From Holacanthus passer (Eukaryota > Chordata > Actinopteri > Pomacanthidae): a stretch of DNA of 64,000 nucleotides. Position 1 is the stretch's first letter, and every line of letters begins with the position of its first letter. Below the pieces are notes generated by a model that was given only the letters and a program-made list of their open reading frames with translations, did not search any database and was not told the DNA's origin. This document shows positions 39,831 to 51,560 of this stretch, piece by piece. The stretch covers positions 1,116,001 to 1,180,000 of the forward strand of contig JAFREQ010000021.1 of assembly GCA_025331565.1 (NCBI GenBank), written 5' to 3'. Made by a program: the position numbers and the translations under genes.

Positions 39831-40511
39831 ACATTAGGATTGTTTATGTCTATGAGTTGACTGATGGAAACATGTGTTTTTGAAGCCCAGTGCTGAACCT
39901 GTCTTTGATTTGCGTCACATGATTCCAGGGATAAACCGCTGTGTGCGACTCCCTCGTCTAAATCCCCGACACACGATCCCCAAAGCTTCTCTTTTTGTGT
40001 TTCTTGTCATCCACTCTTCTGCCTTAAACAGAAGAGACAAGACAGAGACACAGAGACAACGAGGAGACTCTGCAGTTTGACAGAAACATGCAAAAGAAAA
40101 CACACACATGCAGCTCCCTCAGGTTTCCCCCTCCTGGACGGTTCGCGGCTCCAAATCAGCAAGTCAATCGAGCCGAGTTCAGTATCACAATGTCTTTTAC
40201 ACCTTTAACTCTGAGTCGCAGGACGTTTTTCGCCGGCTGATCGATGCCTCCTCGTGTCCTCAGCTCGTCTCAGCGGGTGGAAACGCCACATCGTGATGCT
40301 AATTTATTCGGGGACCAGCTGCTGTGTCAAGATGATTCCGCAAAAGACATCCTTGAAAGTTTTAATGAGCTCACCGGTTCTAATAATGGGGACGGTGAGG
40401 TCGCAGGAGCCGAGATGTGTCTCTTTTTATAGCAGATGCATTTACGTCGCGAGAAGGTAACAAGTCGTTATCTCATCATGTCGAGTGAGATAAATATGCA
40501 GCAGGAGCAAA

Positions 40512-40536
40512 AACACACACACACACACACACACAC
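40512..40536. repeat. (CA)n microsatellite
   Basis: About twelve CA dinucleotides, perfect. Similar short runs occur at 12251-12278 (GT), 13704-13727 (GT, dusp3 intron 2), 32271-32296 (GT), 50338-50360 (CA, nbr1 3' UTR), 57357-57377 (CA, nbr1 intron 10) and 60132-60162 (CT then AT, nbr1 intron 4). Confidence 0.95.
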
Positions 40537-40713
40537 TGATGGTATACAGATCAACAATGTGTGACCTGTTCACTGGACCTTGTATTTGTTGCATAATATC
40601 ACATTTGAGTGGCAGCGTAAGAGATTTGTGCAAAAGCAAGTGGATTAAAAAGCCTTAATCGCAAACACTCACAGGATCAGCAAGAACAGGTTTAGTGGTT
40701 TCTACTGGTCAGG

Positions 40714-40714
<1 letters not shown>

Positions 40715-40745
<31 letters not shown>
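40715..40745. repeat. (TA)n microsatellite
   Basis: An uninterrupted run of about fifteen TA dinucleotides lies upstream of the arl4d poly(A) region. Confidence 0.95.
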
Positions 40746-40748
<3 letters not shown>

Positions 40749-41338
40749 AATGCAAAACACAACCGGTGTTCAACACAGAGATGTGTTTGTGACAGAATAT
40801 TCTCATAAAACATGAGAGTGAAATGAAAATCCGAGCAACAGTGGAGCAGAGTCTCTGCAGCCGACGGCCTCAGGTGGCTCAATCCCACATCATCGCACAA
40901 AAGGACTAAACCGCCTCACCTCTGAACCACCTCACCACTAATTGATGCAATTACAATGTCAGCAGCTGGCAGACTGGAAGGTGGGAATCAAAGGGAATGG
41001 GTCGTGTGGGGGAGGACGAGGGGACGCCCCCTCCCTTCCTCTGACTGCCTCATTTGCTGATTCAGCCTTGAGGAAGGAGGAGGGTCACAACTCCTGACAT
41101 CAAAATTTGGATTTCAAACAAATGTCTGTTACAGATGAACTGAAACTGGGTCAGCAGCATCTTTCTCATACACACGATTATGATCCTTTGATGATATGAA
41201 AATATTGATTGTAGCAGTTTTAAGGAGTTGATGTGTTTATCAGCTCAAATCTGACTCAAAGAAATGTTTGCAGATAGAAGCCTAAATCATAAACCTGCTC
41301 CTTCATTCACTTGCATTCACTACAAGGAAATCAATGGA

Positions 41339-42019
41339 CGTTCTGTACAGTGCTTAGATTTATTAAGTTTTCAGTGTTACAAAAATGTACAATTTGTATA
41401 AACACTATTGTTATAGGAACTGAAACTTAACCTCTGTGGTCAGGAAAGGAATGCACTTAGGACGCATGGCAATGAAATATCGCGTGGTGCTTCATCAAAA
41501 CTGTTTCATTTCATAACGTTTACAAAGAAAAAGTCCATCTGTCAAACACAAAAAGGTGGAATAAATATTTTTCGGGAAGCATCTGTGGATCAAAAACAGC
41601 TTTTCAGTGGGGCAGAGCTTGTGAAGGACATTTTTAAAATGTATTTTATATCTTTCTTCTCCACATTCCTGCCTCATGGGTGTGATTGTGTTCATACATT
41701 AGTCCTACAGGCAAATGTCTTGTTAGAATTCCTCTTTAAAACAAGTGTAGAAAAGCATTTAGCGAAGACTAACTGCTATCAAGGTTCCCTTTAAATCTAT
41801 AAGTTAATCTTTCAAAGGGCAGCTGCACGACTGCAGAACAAAGAATCTGTCAATACTGCTTCAGTTGTTATGAGCAAATCCATTCGTCCTGACCCCGAGG
41901 CCGGGGGTAACTGTTGTTCTGTTGGCACAAATCGCTCTCCCATTAAAAGGGACCATTAAGCCTGGAAGTGTCTCAACAGTGGATAAATCTCCTCCGGTGC
42001 AAACGTCCACCGTGTGACT
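41339..42019 (-). other. Predicted arl4d 3' UTR
   Basis: The stretch between the arl4d stop codon and the first plausible poly(A) signal is AT-rich and free of other exons. It would make a 3' UTR of about 680 bases, typical for this gene family. Its end is inferred from the hexamer at 41359. Confidence 0.5.
41359..41364 (-). terminator. Poly(A) signal AATAAA for arl4d
   Basis: AATAAA on the minus strand is followed within about 20 bases by a plausible cleavage site and lies 656 bp past the stop codon. It is the best-placed hexamer for arl4d; use is inferred. Confidence 0.5.
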
Positions 42020-42628
42020 TCATCTCTTTCTGTTCCTGTTGTGCTTCACCATCTTCTTCCTCTTCAGGATCATCTCGTACAGTTTCTCCAGGCCCGGCTG
42101 GAGTCCCTGCCCGTCCACGGCGCTGCAGCTCTGCACGTGATGCAGCGTGTGCGCGCTCAGCTCGTGCACGGACAGCAGCTTCTCCACCTCGCTGACGGAC
42201 GAGGCCGAATCCAGGTCCTGCTTGTTGGCCAGGATCAGCACGGGGACCCCCTGGTTCTCCGAGGTGCGGGTGATCTTGTGGAGCTCCACCTTGGCCTCCT
42301 CCATCCTCTCGAGCTCGGTGGAGTCCACGACGAACACCATCCCGTCCGTCCGCCGGGTGTAAGACTTCCACAGGGGGCGCAGCTTCTCCTGGCCGCCCAC
42401 GTCCCACACCTGGAAGTTTATGGTCCGGGACGCCCCCACGGCCACTTTGACCTTCTCCGTGTTGAAGCCCTTGGTGGGGATGGTATTCACAAACTCCTTC
42501 AGCTTGAGCCTGTAGAGCAGGGAGGTCTTGCCGGCCGAGTCGAGGCCGATCACCACCACGTGCAGACACTGGAAGTTTGGCAGGAACGACGGCGTGTTGG
42601 GCGCCATATCAGTCAGCTGGTTCCCCAT
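42020..42628 (-). CDS. arl4d: ARF-like small GTPase 4D, single coding exon
   Basis: One intact 202-residue frame with an ATG start and TGA stop. ARL4 proteins are plasma-membrane and nuclear GTPases that recruit cytohesin (ARNO) to activate ARF6 and remodel actin. Visible are the N-myristoylation Gly2, the P-loop GLDSAGKTS (28-36, Lys34, Thr35), the switch-1 segment TKGFNTE (52-58), WDVGGQE (75-81, Gln80), the base-binding NKQD (135-138) and a basic C-terminal tail (KRKK...RNRKR) that acts as nuclear-localisation and membrane signal in the family. The short switch-to-interswitch length and the tail place it in ARL4. FLPNFQ, the MGN-LT-MAP start and the detailed sequence favour ARL4D over 4A or 4C. 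The coding region is in one exon, as in mammals, and is strongly CpG-rich. Confidence 0.96.
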   Translation of the reverse strand: MGNQLTDMAPNTPSFLPNFQCLHVVVIGLDSAGKTSLLYRLKLKEFVNTIPTKGFNTEKVKVAVGASRTINFQVWDVGGQEKLRPLWKSYTRRTDGMVFVVDSTELERMEEAKVELHKITRTSENQGVPVLILANKQDLDSASSVSEVEKLLSVHELSAHTLHHVQSCSAVDGQGLQPGLEKLYEMILKRKKMVKHNRNRKR

Positions 42629-43772
42629 GACTGCAGCCGGCGGTTCACACCTACTTAGGCGAGGTGACAGATTCCTGATTTAATCCTTTCTCAGTAGATC
42701 GGCATTTGCCCCCCGTCCTCAGAGGCCGATGGGATCAGATGGTGCTGGAGACCTTATCAAAACACACACAGAGTTAATGAGAGGACAATGGGTGTTTGAG
42801 GAATGTGTGTTTGCACTCTTTCACAGTGTCACCTGACGAATACAGAAGACGGCGATGATTATCAGTTTGCTTCTTCCTGCTGTGCTCACAGATTCATGAC
42901 TTTACTATAAACCTCAATTTATTGAATCCAGCCTGCATTCTTGACTAACTTCTCCCTCCACGAAACAACCAATGTGCCACATCACGGAGCCAAACAAGAG
43001 CTAATTGGGTGGGTGAGCTGATCCAGAGCCTGATCCTCTGTAAGGCTGCTAAACCTGAGAGGCTTTTCTTGGGGCACATTGATCTCAATGCAGCGGCCGG
43101 ATGATGTGTGTTCACTGCTGCTCTCCGCCTGCTGCCTGTGAGGTCTGCTGCAGCAGCACTAATCCGCTTGTTGTTGACATCCTGATGCCCATCAAACAGC
43201 TGCCTTCATCATACACACGTTGCATGTTTGCAGTAAATAATAAACATCTCTCTGCAAGCGTGCAAACACACGGGCTTCATGCATCTGAGGCTGCAGATGA
43301 TCAGAGCGTTCAACCAGGATTGTTTAGACAAAATGCACAGTCATGTTTGTGAATCTGTGCTTTTATTGTTGTCTTTGAAATGACTCTGTTGTGATTATTC
43401 TTAGTTTTCTTCCTCTCTTGCAGGAAACATCTACTTTGCATTGCATTATTATAATGAAGTGTGCAAACACATGTGTTCAACAACTTCAACCGAATTTACA
43501 GAGATAAACTAAAAGCAGATCAAATGAGAGCTACTAATTTTTAAAAAATGCATTGCACAGAATGAGATGATGAAAATAAAAACTCTCCTCTTTCCTCCTT
43601 CGTGCATCTTTAAAACAAACCTTCCTACCTTTTAAATCTGGGGTTAAAACATCCACAGCAGACAAACGCGTCCATGCTCGACCTGCACACACACGATCAC
43701 ATCCGCTCCGGTTCACCTGCACGACTGAGGAGCCCCGGAGAGGCGCGAGCTCACGGCACCTCCAGCCCCCGC

Positions 43773-43780
43773 TGACGTCA
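43773..43780. promoter_or_regulatory. CRE palindrome TGACGTCA
   Basis: A perfect eight-base CREB/ATF site sits in the CpG-rich upstream segment of arl4d. Full palindromic CREs in CpG islands are frequently bound in vertebrates, which would make arl4d cAMP-responsive; this is inference. Confidence 0.5.
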
Positions 43781-43804
43781 CGGCCACCTGGACGAGGGTA
43801 CGCC

Positions 43805-43818
43805 GCGCCCTCTGCCGG
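43805..43818 (-). promoter_or_regulatory. CTCF-like motif, reverse
   Basis: On the minus strand CCGGCAGAGGGCGC fits CCASYAGRKGGCRS at 13 of 14 positions. A weaker minus-strand match (12 of 14) lies at 44332-44345. Both point toward the gene desert and dusp3, opposite to the motif at 8104. Confidence 0.45.
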
Positions 43819-43830
43819 TAAGAACGGTGA

Positions 43831-45270
43831 ACTGCCCGGTCTGTGAGGAGCTCATCAACCAGGGAGAATCAGACATCATTTTATTCCTGATTCATTACCA
43901 TGTAATCAGGATCTGATCGTTGCGAATGTAGTAACTCTTTATACTGTGATGCTACAGTGAAGAATATTTCATAAACTGATCACATGTTTTACTTATAAAA
44001 TCTTGATTTGATTAGTAACAACAGCTGTCAGATAAATGTTGTGCAGTAAAAAGTACAATAAATCTGAAACGTTGGAGCAGCAGAGCAAAGTAGCATGACA
44101 TGGAAATACTCAAGTGAAGTACTTAGTTACTCTCAGTATTTTTCTGAGCCATTGTTGCTTCTGCAGAGTTTTATTTAATTCTGATCTTTGGATAAATATA
44201 AGGACTAAAATAAAGATTTTTCTGTGTGTGTATATTACTCTATAAGATCTTGAAAATAGTAATGTGACAGTTTCTTGCATCTTTCAATTTAAACTTCATC
44301 TTGTCTTTCTTGTCAGTCTAACAAAGCATTGGCGCCACCTTGTGTCCACTCACAAGAACTTCAAGAACTGGACAAAATCTTCAGTAGATGTTTTTGTTTT
44401 TCTGTCTTCTGAGGTGATCAAATACTTAGAGGGTAATTGTGAGTATTTATATCTGGAGTGATCAACGCTACAATTTGTCAGAATAACGTGTTTTCACCAA
44501 ACTTGCAATGTGTCAACACAAAACCTCTGTGATTGGATTTATTCCTGTACATGCACAACAAATGTTTAAAATAGCACAAAAATAAAAATACTTACCCCCC
44601 GAAAAAAAATGTCTTATCTTATCTAAGCATCAAAGCATTGACACTTGAAGCAACATGTATTTCTAGGAACTACTTTCTCTTACACAAATGGTCCCTGTGT
44701 GTTTTGAAGATCATCCAGACTAATGGGGATAACTTTAATAATAATTTTAAAACTTAAAGTGTTATATACATGGCCAGATGATTTTTGTAATTTGGGTGTT
44801 GTTATAAAATAGAAACAGGAATTGTGACTTGTGGACACAGAATGGTGGTGAGATTATCAGATCAGGTCAGAGATTAACATCCTATTTACACAATATCAAA
44901 CCAAAAAAATATGACATGAATTCACTTTTTCAGAAATGTACACGTCTTCAAATTAAAATACACGCTTCTCATATTATTCAGGAAATTATTCTTGTTTCTC
45001 AGGTTTTTACAAAACTACTTTGCTTCTGAAACAGATTTACAAACACACAAGAGCCAAAAAAAAGACCATTCATGCTGTCATATACGTGTATTTGAAGCAT
45101 GAGTATATTTAAACGACAGCTTTGTAGTGATTGACTTCAGGTATGCTAAAACAACATACAGAATAAGATAAGATGCTTTTTCACAGTAGTTATCCTTCAC
45201 ATCCCCACACAGAAGAGATAAGGCTGAATATTCATCATTTCACACCTCGGTGTTTTTCATTTTGATTTCA
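43831..45270. other. Intergenic and presumed tmem106a 3' UTR
   Basis: No exon recognised. The tmem106a 3' UTR starts at 45270; a minus-strand AATAAA at 44538-44543 would give about 730 bases, but other hexamers exist nearby and none is decisive. A fragment of the aagtact repeat lies at 44041. Confidence 0.4.
44041..44138. repeat. Fragment of the aagtact dispersed repeat
   Basis: The words gtaaaaagtacaataa, gtagcatgacatggaaatactc and aagtgaagtacttag belong to the end region of the same family as 48640-49055. Only one end is present. Confidence 0.55.
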
Positions 45271-47704
45271 TCATCTCACAGGATGCGGGATTGTCGAGTT
45301 GGTGCCACAGTCGATGTATTCAAAGGTGTCCAGAGACAGCTGCTCCGTGTGGGACAGGTAGGAAATATTCATGGTCATTCTGAGGGGGAAAATGACAAAG
45401 ACTTTATTGGAGACAGAATCTGCTTTGTCATGTTTCCATGTTTTAAAGCAGCACTGGTTAATATTTGTTTCATTAACAATGGATCAAATGACTATGTGAA
45501 ATGTACTGTAGCTCCACAGACTTTTAAAGAGTCAGATATTTGTCTGAGCTGGTTGAGACTGAATACTGGATTTGCATTCAGTTACATCAGGTGGACAGAA
45601 ATACATGACAATACACATGAATGCTAATGTGTCAGCTCATAAACATTCACCATAACATCTTCATAAGGTGATAACACGTATGTCAGCGTTGTGTTTTCGT
45701 CTTGTTCTACTGTTCTTTTAACTCTGACATCGAGAAACACATCACAGTGTAAATCAGACTGTGAGAAATGTGGTTTTCAGTACGTAGGTTCAGCTGCGTC
45801 ATAAATGAAAAATAATCTGTTTACTGAAGCTGCATTTTTGTTGTGGCCTCTGGAAGATTATATACGGCCAATACAAACGTAATACAGATGTAACCTCAGC
45901 AAATACTAACAGATTCTGTTGTCACCACTTGGACGTCATCTTATTTGTATTTGCTTGCATCATTCAGACTTTTGGAGGAAACTCAAAAGCAGCTGGTCAA
46001 AAGTAGATTTTTTTTTTGAGTATAGAGTAGTTTTGTTTGATCCAAGAAAGAGCTTTTCAGATCTAAAGATTTGACCCTGTGATGATAAGAACATGTTTTA
46101 AGAGAGCCTGTTTTGCGGTTGTGGTTTTTAACCCTGCGCTGCACAGTGACGCCTTTCACACCCTGTGGGTTTGAGCTAAAGAGGTCGGCTCTTCAGATCA
46201 GATTGACACTTACTGCAGCTCCAGAAATAACGTGTGAATCTTGATCGCGCTCGACTCGCAGTAAGTGCTGAAAGAGATACAGGATTCAGGCACATAAACA
46301 ATGATGATGGACGTGGTATTGAATAATTGTGACACATATTTCTGTTGGAAAATACAAAGCACTGTCTGAAAGTAAAGGTTTATTTCAAACTTACTTTAGG
46401 CCTTTGTCTGTGATGGACAGGCTGACTGGAATGGTGTACTGCAAGAGTTCAAGAAAGAAGCAGAAGAAGTTCATTGCATGACATATATCACCAGTATATT
46501 TTGATGTGAATCATCCGGTGTGAGACTCACAGATTTCTGCGAGCGGGACCGGATGGCGGTCAGATTCGACATCTTGGTCTTGCCCACAATTGCGTCAGAG
46601 ACGAGACCCTGGACGGTGAAGTCCACAATCTGGACCGGGACAAAGTTCTCGTTGGTGATGTTGATGAGGTTCTAGGAGAGGAGACACACAATTCATCAGC
46701 TGCAACAAACCCGTCTTTCTATCATTAAAACGTCTCAGGGAACTTTGCCCTTCACATGAGTGCAGTTTTCTGTAGTCGGTCATGTGAGAGACAGGTGCAG
46801 TGAAGACATGCTGGTTCAGCCGTGCGTGTGTTTTTACAATTTACGAGGTATAAAAAAGTGAATTACTAATATGTTGCATTGTCAGTTCTTTTTTTTACTG
46901 ATGTTGCTACATGTTATTTCCTCCTTGGTTGCACATTCGTTCGGCCTAATCATGTTTGTATATATCTAAAAATCTAATTCTTGTCCTAACCCAGTTTTTA
47001 CCAAATATGTAGTAGCTGTGTTTTGTAGAATATTGCACCACAGACACCAAAACAATCTTATTACTGCGTTCCTATTACTTACTGTGACCTGCATTTCGAC
47101 AGTATCCGGGGTGAAGTAGACCATGACTGACAGCACAGACACAGGCGTTAGGGTGACGCTCCGGGGGAAGAGGAAGAAGAGGATCAGACAGCAAATTAAC
47201 AGACACACGGCCATGGAGATGCACACGTACAGCTTCCTGAAACACAAACATGCAAAATTATTCATATGAAATGAGGTGGTGCAGAATCATGTTCATAATC
47301 AAATTAACAGAGCTTTTTTTTTTTGCACATACACAAACACACACATATGTCTTACGTGCGTCTGGGTTTCAGCCTTACATCATTACAAGGTATTACAGCA
47401 ACCAGCTGGTCTTCATGGCCTGTCAAAACAAAAAAGATGCACGAAAATAATGTTGTTTCGACCATAGAAATGATGTGAAAGTGAACACAGAGGTCAGCCG
47501 CGCAGACTTGGTTCCCTTAACTGGCGTGACAGCTGCTTAAAATACAGTCAGAGTCGTGCAAACGGCTGCAGCAGACATTTCAAAACTTTAATTATAAAAA
47601 TCAGAAAACCAACTTCTGGGGATTCGGCCGGTGCCACGACATGTGGGGCAGGTGTCTCCTGACGAGTTTCCATTCATGGAGCCATAAGGAGGGAACTGCC
47701 TCAT
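45271..47704 (-). CDS. tmem106a: Transmembrane protein 106A, seven coding exons
   Basis: Coding exons in transcript order: 47614-47704, 47356-47419, 47083-47236, 46531-46671, 46395-46438, 46214-46267 and 45271-45379; frame kept, 218 residues. TMEM106A is a type II membrane protein of the lysosome and plasma membrane, linked in mammals to macrophage activation. Seen: a CPTCRGTGRIPR motif (19-30, a single CxxC), RLKPRRTKLYV before one membrane helix (about 54-75), FFLFPRS just after it, then a lumenal domain with N-glycosylation sites at Asn107, 139, 187 and 210 and paired Cys168 and Cys207. The human protein has 262 residues; the start here lacks part of that N-terminus. The first exon ends at a less typical GTTGGT donor, but phase and homology support it. 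TMEM106B is the alternative; the short N-terminus and the neighbours arl4d and nbr1 favour 106A. Confidence 0.9.
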
Positions 47705-50160
47705 TGTTCTCACCCTCTCATCTTGCCTGTCTGTGGCTTTGCTGTTGTTCCCCGGTGTAACCATGACACTTCACTGCCAGACAAAGTCCAATCTGACGAA
47801 GAAAAGCAGCCAAACACTGAAATGCAAAGCACACACTCATCAAGTCCAGCAGCCGAATGAGAGCACGAGGGCCGAGTGTTTCCACGGAGAGCTGAACACC
47901 GGCCGTCCTCACAAACCTCCACGTGGCTGATTAAGCTCATTCCTGTGCTACTTGTCAGGATGTGAGCAGAGTCCACAGTGTGGGAGGGACGGAAACACAG
48001 CCACATCATTTTATGGCTCTGGAAGCTCAAATGTGACAAAACATATAAAATACAATACAGTGACTGTTCCCTTATATATTCTGGATTGTGACGTTCAATG
48101 TCAAAAGTACATCCCATCTTCTGGTATGAAGATATAAGCTGGGTTTCTGTCAACACTTTCTGGTGATGATGCATTTAATGCAAACGGGAAGCTGCTTCTT
48201 CACTGAAGCAATGAATCACTCTGCTTTCACAATAGCACAAGCTACTGAGCTAGAAATCAAATGCAGAACTTCATATTTGGATAAAATGGCCTAATTTTGA
48301 AATTTGAAGCTGACAGATGGATTTGAAGTCCTTTAACTTTTTACAGGTCTCAATAAAAAGTAACGTGCTTCACATTCCTGCTAATTTACTTCCTTTAGTG
48401 TCAGCGGCTGTGGACTCCATTTACATCTTATCTAAACCTTCAGGTGTGAGAGGTAGACATTCATTCATTCATTAATTCATTTATTCATTCCCACAACAGT
48501 TGGTTTAGCTGCAGTTTCATCTTATAACTGATTATAGATCAAATATGAGACTGTTTATCTCAACTTTTTTATGTTTCGTACTTTACAGGACACTGATGTA
48601 AACAAATCTTTACCGTGTCATGTTTGATCATTATTCAGCAGCGATGGAATGTAACTAAGTACATTTACTCAAGTACACCGTTTTACGTTGCGTCACACTT
48701 CAAGTATACTTGGGAGTCAGAGAAAATGTTTTACTTTATACTCCACTACAGTCATTTGACAGCCGTAGTTACTAGTTTACGAATTAAGATTTTACAAACA
48801 AAACACATGATGATCTAATAGAATATGATGCATTTCTATAAATTAAACGACTCAACAGAATATGAAGTAGTTTAAAGCGGCAGAAATATGAATCCAGAAA
48901 CATCGGATATATGAGTAAAATAGTTGTATGAGAACTTTTAGCTCATTCTGGTCATAACACATATCTACATATCTACTAAGTCCTTCCCTGTAATGAAATA
49001 CTTATATACTGCAGTATTACTACTTTTAATAGTATATAAGTATCCTCCACCTGTTATTCTGTGTATGACCTCAGTTTGAATGTTGTGGCCACACTTTCAT
49101 TTACCTTTGAAACACTTATTTCTTATCTCATCTGGTAAAACAATCTGTACTAAAGTTCACTGCAAAACAAAGGTTGGATTCAACATTCAACATTAGAAAT
49201 CACTAAAAACTGAAACCTCATGTTACGAGTTGAGAGACAAACCTCTGTGTTTTTGTGGCTTCAGTTCAGAAATCTTTGTTTGCTGCATAAAAACATGAGG
49301 CACCAGACTTTTGCTGCACTTCACACTTCAGCTGACAGAAAGAAGCAAAATGAGAAAACTTACCTCATAACACCTTAAGAGTTTAAACTCAACACCGATG
49401 ATCTCTTTATCATTTGAGATTTGAAAAAAGCTCAAACAGCCGACAAACTTCTTCAAGTGTGTGTGAAACCAGAAGCAGGAGGGAGGAACACTTCCTCCTT
49501 CTTGCTCTTTATGTGACAGGTCGGTTTAGATCACATGTGCTTTTCATTAACTTTCCTTCCTTCAGACAAAACTGCAGCTCGTATGCAAACAGCAGCTCTA
49601 ATCTAAAACAAAGTAACTCAAATATAAGAAACATTGTAGATCAGGACATTTTGAACTTGAAATCTTATTTGTTACAACATGGCTGGATTCATTTGCTATG
49701 GGGCCACAGGGGCCAAAATAAAGCCCCTCTCGTCCCCCAACCCTCATTTTGTGGCTCTTTGTATTTTATATGTAGCCTGTTATTTTATCAAAAGACTTTC
49801 AGTTTCACCTAGACGACCTGCTATCTTGCATTGGATGCCTACATAACTACATCATGGTGTTAAACTTATAAATTCATGTTGTGTCCTGTCCGTCTGCAAC
49901 ACGACAAGCAAACTTTTACAATGCTGAATGAAGTTCAGATCGATCAGGGCATAAATGCTGCTGCAGCAACTGTTTCTACACATCGATATCTACATTATGT
50001 GTAACTTCAAAATTACATAAACTCATCAGCATTTAAGATGTTTATGAACATGCTGAACCCAAGCTCACTGTCAGAACTGCAGTATAATCAGTTCACGTAT
50101 GTAACCTCTGCACTCAGCATCCAGCTAACCTACAACAACAGACGGGCGAAGAGACGAGAG
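47705..50160. other. tmem106a upstream region with candidate non-coding exon
   Basis: No further coding exon was recognised. At about 49375-49440 the minus strand has a short segment ending in GTTATGAG followed by a strong gtaagt donor, a candidate non-coding first exon for tmem106a. In between lies the dispersed repeat at 48640-49055. The remaining sequence is AT-rich with no features seen. Confidence 0.35.
48640..49055. repeat. Full-length copy of the aagtact dispersed repeat
   Basis: It starts with gatggaatgtaactaagtac and ctcaagtac, carries ctttatactccactacag near its left end, and closes with acttttaatagtatataagt and atcctccacctg. This is the typical layout of a repeat found throughout percomorph genomes. 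It lies upstream of tmem106a coding exon 1, between it and the candidate non-coding first exon. Confidence 0.65.
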
Positions 50161-51560
50161 ATGTGCAAATAGTTTATTGGCAGATTGACAGTAGAAGGGT
50201 ATTTAATGTATACACTCTGTGGCAGAAGAATAATTTGACAAGCATACAGTAGTAGATATATTCAGAATTATTCTCTAGAGCATGAATCTTTAAAACATGA
50301 CAGAACATAAGAAGATATGGTTCGAAAACTCCCCAACCACACACACACACACACACACAAGAGGAATAATTCAAATTAACAGAGGCGTACTTTAACTTAA
50401 ATCTTCACACTCACACCACAAATGTCAAATCACCACATGTATATTTCAGTAAACGAATAATCTTTCATAAAGGCAATGTATTGAAATAAAACATACTTGG
50501 TTCCACTGTGAGATTGAGGAATGTGTTGTTAGAGACATCACGTCTTGGATTAGTGCTAAATGACTGTTTCTAGGTTTTCGGTCGGTGAATGAGTGGAAAT
50601 GCAGGCAGGGGTTGTTTTCAAATGATGACGCGAAGCGGACATTTTCCACTGTGACTGTGCTAAGACCACGAGAACACGACTCATCTCTAAAGCCTCTACC
50701 TGTCATGCAGGTGTTTCCTAAAAAGCTGTAGAAAACATCCGAGTCTGAACAGTGATCCATTCGGACAAGTGTGTATACATTCCACATGTCAACGTCTAAA
50801 ATAACAGTACTCTGATACAGAAAAAGATTGCATTGTTTAGGCAGATTTCACTACGAGAATCGAGAAAAAGTCTTAAATATCTGCTGATCTTACTACTGCT
50901 GACCCTTAACACCCAGAATATCCACGGAGCTTCAGTAGCATCGGCTTTCTTTTCGTGACATTCAACAACATTCATTTTACCACTGCTCTGTTTGTGAGAA
51001 GGATCGAGCTGAGCCCTGTCGAAAGACGATTATTTTTCAGCGCCGAGGAAGCAGCTACAACAGCCACGCGAACACTAAGATGAAGAGCTGAAATGCACAC
51101 TTTTATCCTGTCGAGAGCTCCTGCTTCTTTTGACCAACACGTAAGGCTCCACGGCCACAGTAAACAGGTATTTCAACCTCTATTCATAATAATTTACAAG
51201 TGCGTATATGGGTTAATTTCATCAAAATGTTGAAGCGAAATTAAAGGCAAAGGCAGGAGAAGCCGTTCATTTCTTTCTCTCTAATCAACTGTGTTCAAGA
51301 AATAAATGCCCCTCTTTTATTTTTATACTTCAGGTGTCTTATTATTTTTACTCTTGGTCCAAATAAACTATCCACCCTTTGGAAAAATCAATCATGAATC
51401 ATAAATATCTTCTTTTAAGTAATTCAAAATAAATCGAGACACAGCAAAGGGTGAGAGATACGCAGCCCGTTATCTAAATATTCTCTTTACATTAGGTTTA
51501 AAAGTCAAATAAATTCCTTCCTACGACTGCTTCACAGCCCGACAGGAGCCGTTTCCTCCC
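50161..51560 (-). other. Predicted nbr1 3' UTR
   Basis: About 1.4 kb from the nbr1 stop codon to a poly(A) signal at 50173. It is AT-rich, contains a CA microsatellite (50338-50360) and has no other exon. The extent is inferred from the hexamer only; another minus-strand AATAAA near 51316 could give a short form. Confidence 0.5.
50173..50178 (-). terminator. Poly(A) signal AATAAA for nbr1
   Basis: On the minus strand AATAAA is followed by a typical short spacer before a plausible cleavage site. Its position downstream of a 1.4-kb UTR-like stretch suits nbr1. Use is inferred. Confidence 0.5.

Larger units (their letters stand above)
22991..41338. other. Gene desert between dusp3 and arl4d
   Basis: About 18 kb without a recognisable exon on either strand. 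Open frames are short and unlike known proteins. It holds two transposon-like copies (30065, 37488), several dispersed repeats, short microsatellites, a minisatellite (28625) and a few blocks that look non-randomly preserved (near 25570, 32640, 33980 and 38260). In human the corresponding interval between DUSP3 and ARL4D carries SOST, MEOX1, ETV4 and DHX8; none of them is visible here. Confidence 0.6.
42629..43830 (-). promoter_or_regulatory. arl4d upstream region with candidate CpG promoter
   Basis: The 43660-43830 segment is GC- and CpG-rich and holds a perfect CRE palindrome TGACGTCA (43773-43780) and a CTCF-like motif (43805-43818). A minus-strand donor-like CAG/gtgaac ends at 43717, so a non-coding first exon there, spliced to a site just upstream of the arl4d ATG, is a reasonable model. 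That exon and its acceptor are inference. The rest, 42629-43660, holds nothing recognised. Confidence 0.4.

Noticed and set aside
41973..42658. Two long frames overlapping arl4d (198 residues minus, 214 residues plus)
   Set aside because: They are shadow frames of the GC-rich arl4d coding exon; only the 202-residue frame carries the GTPase motifs.
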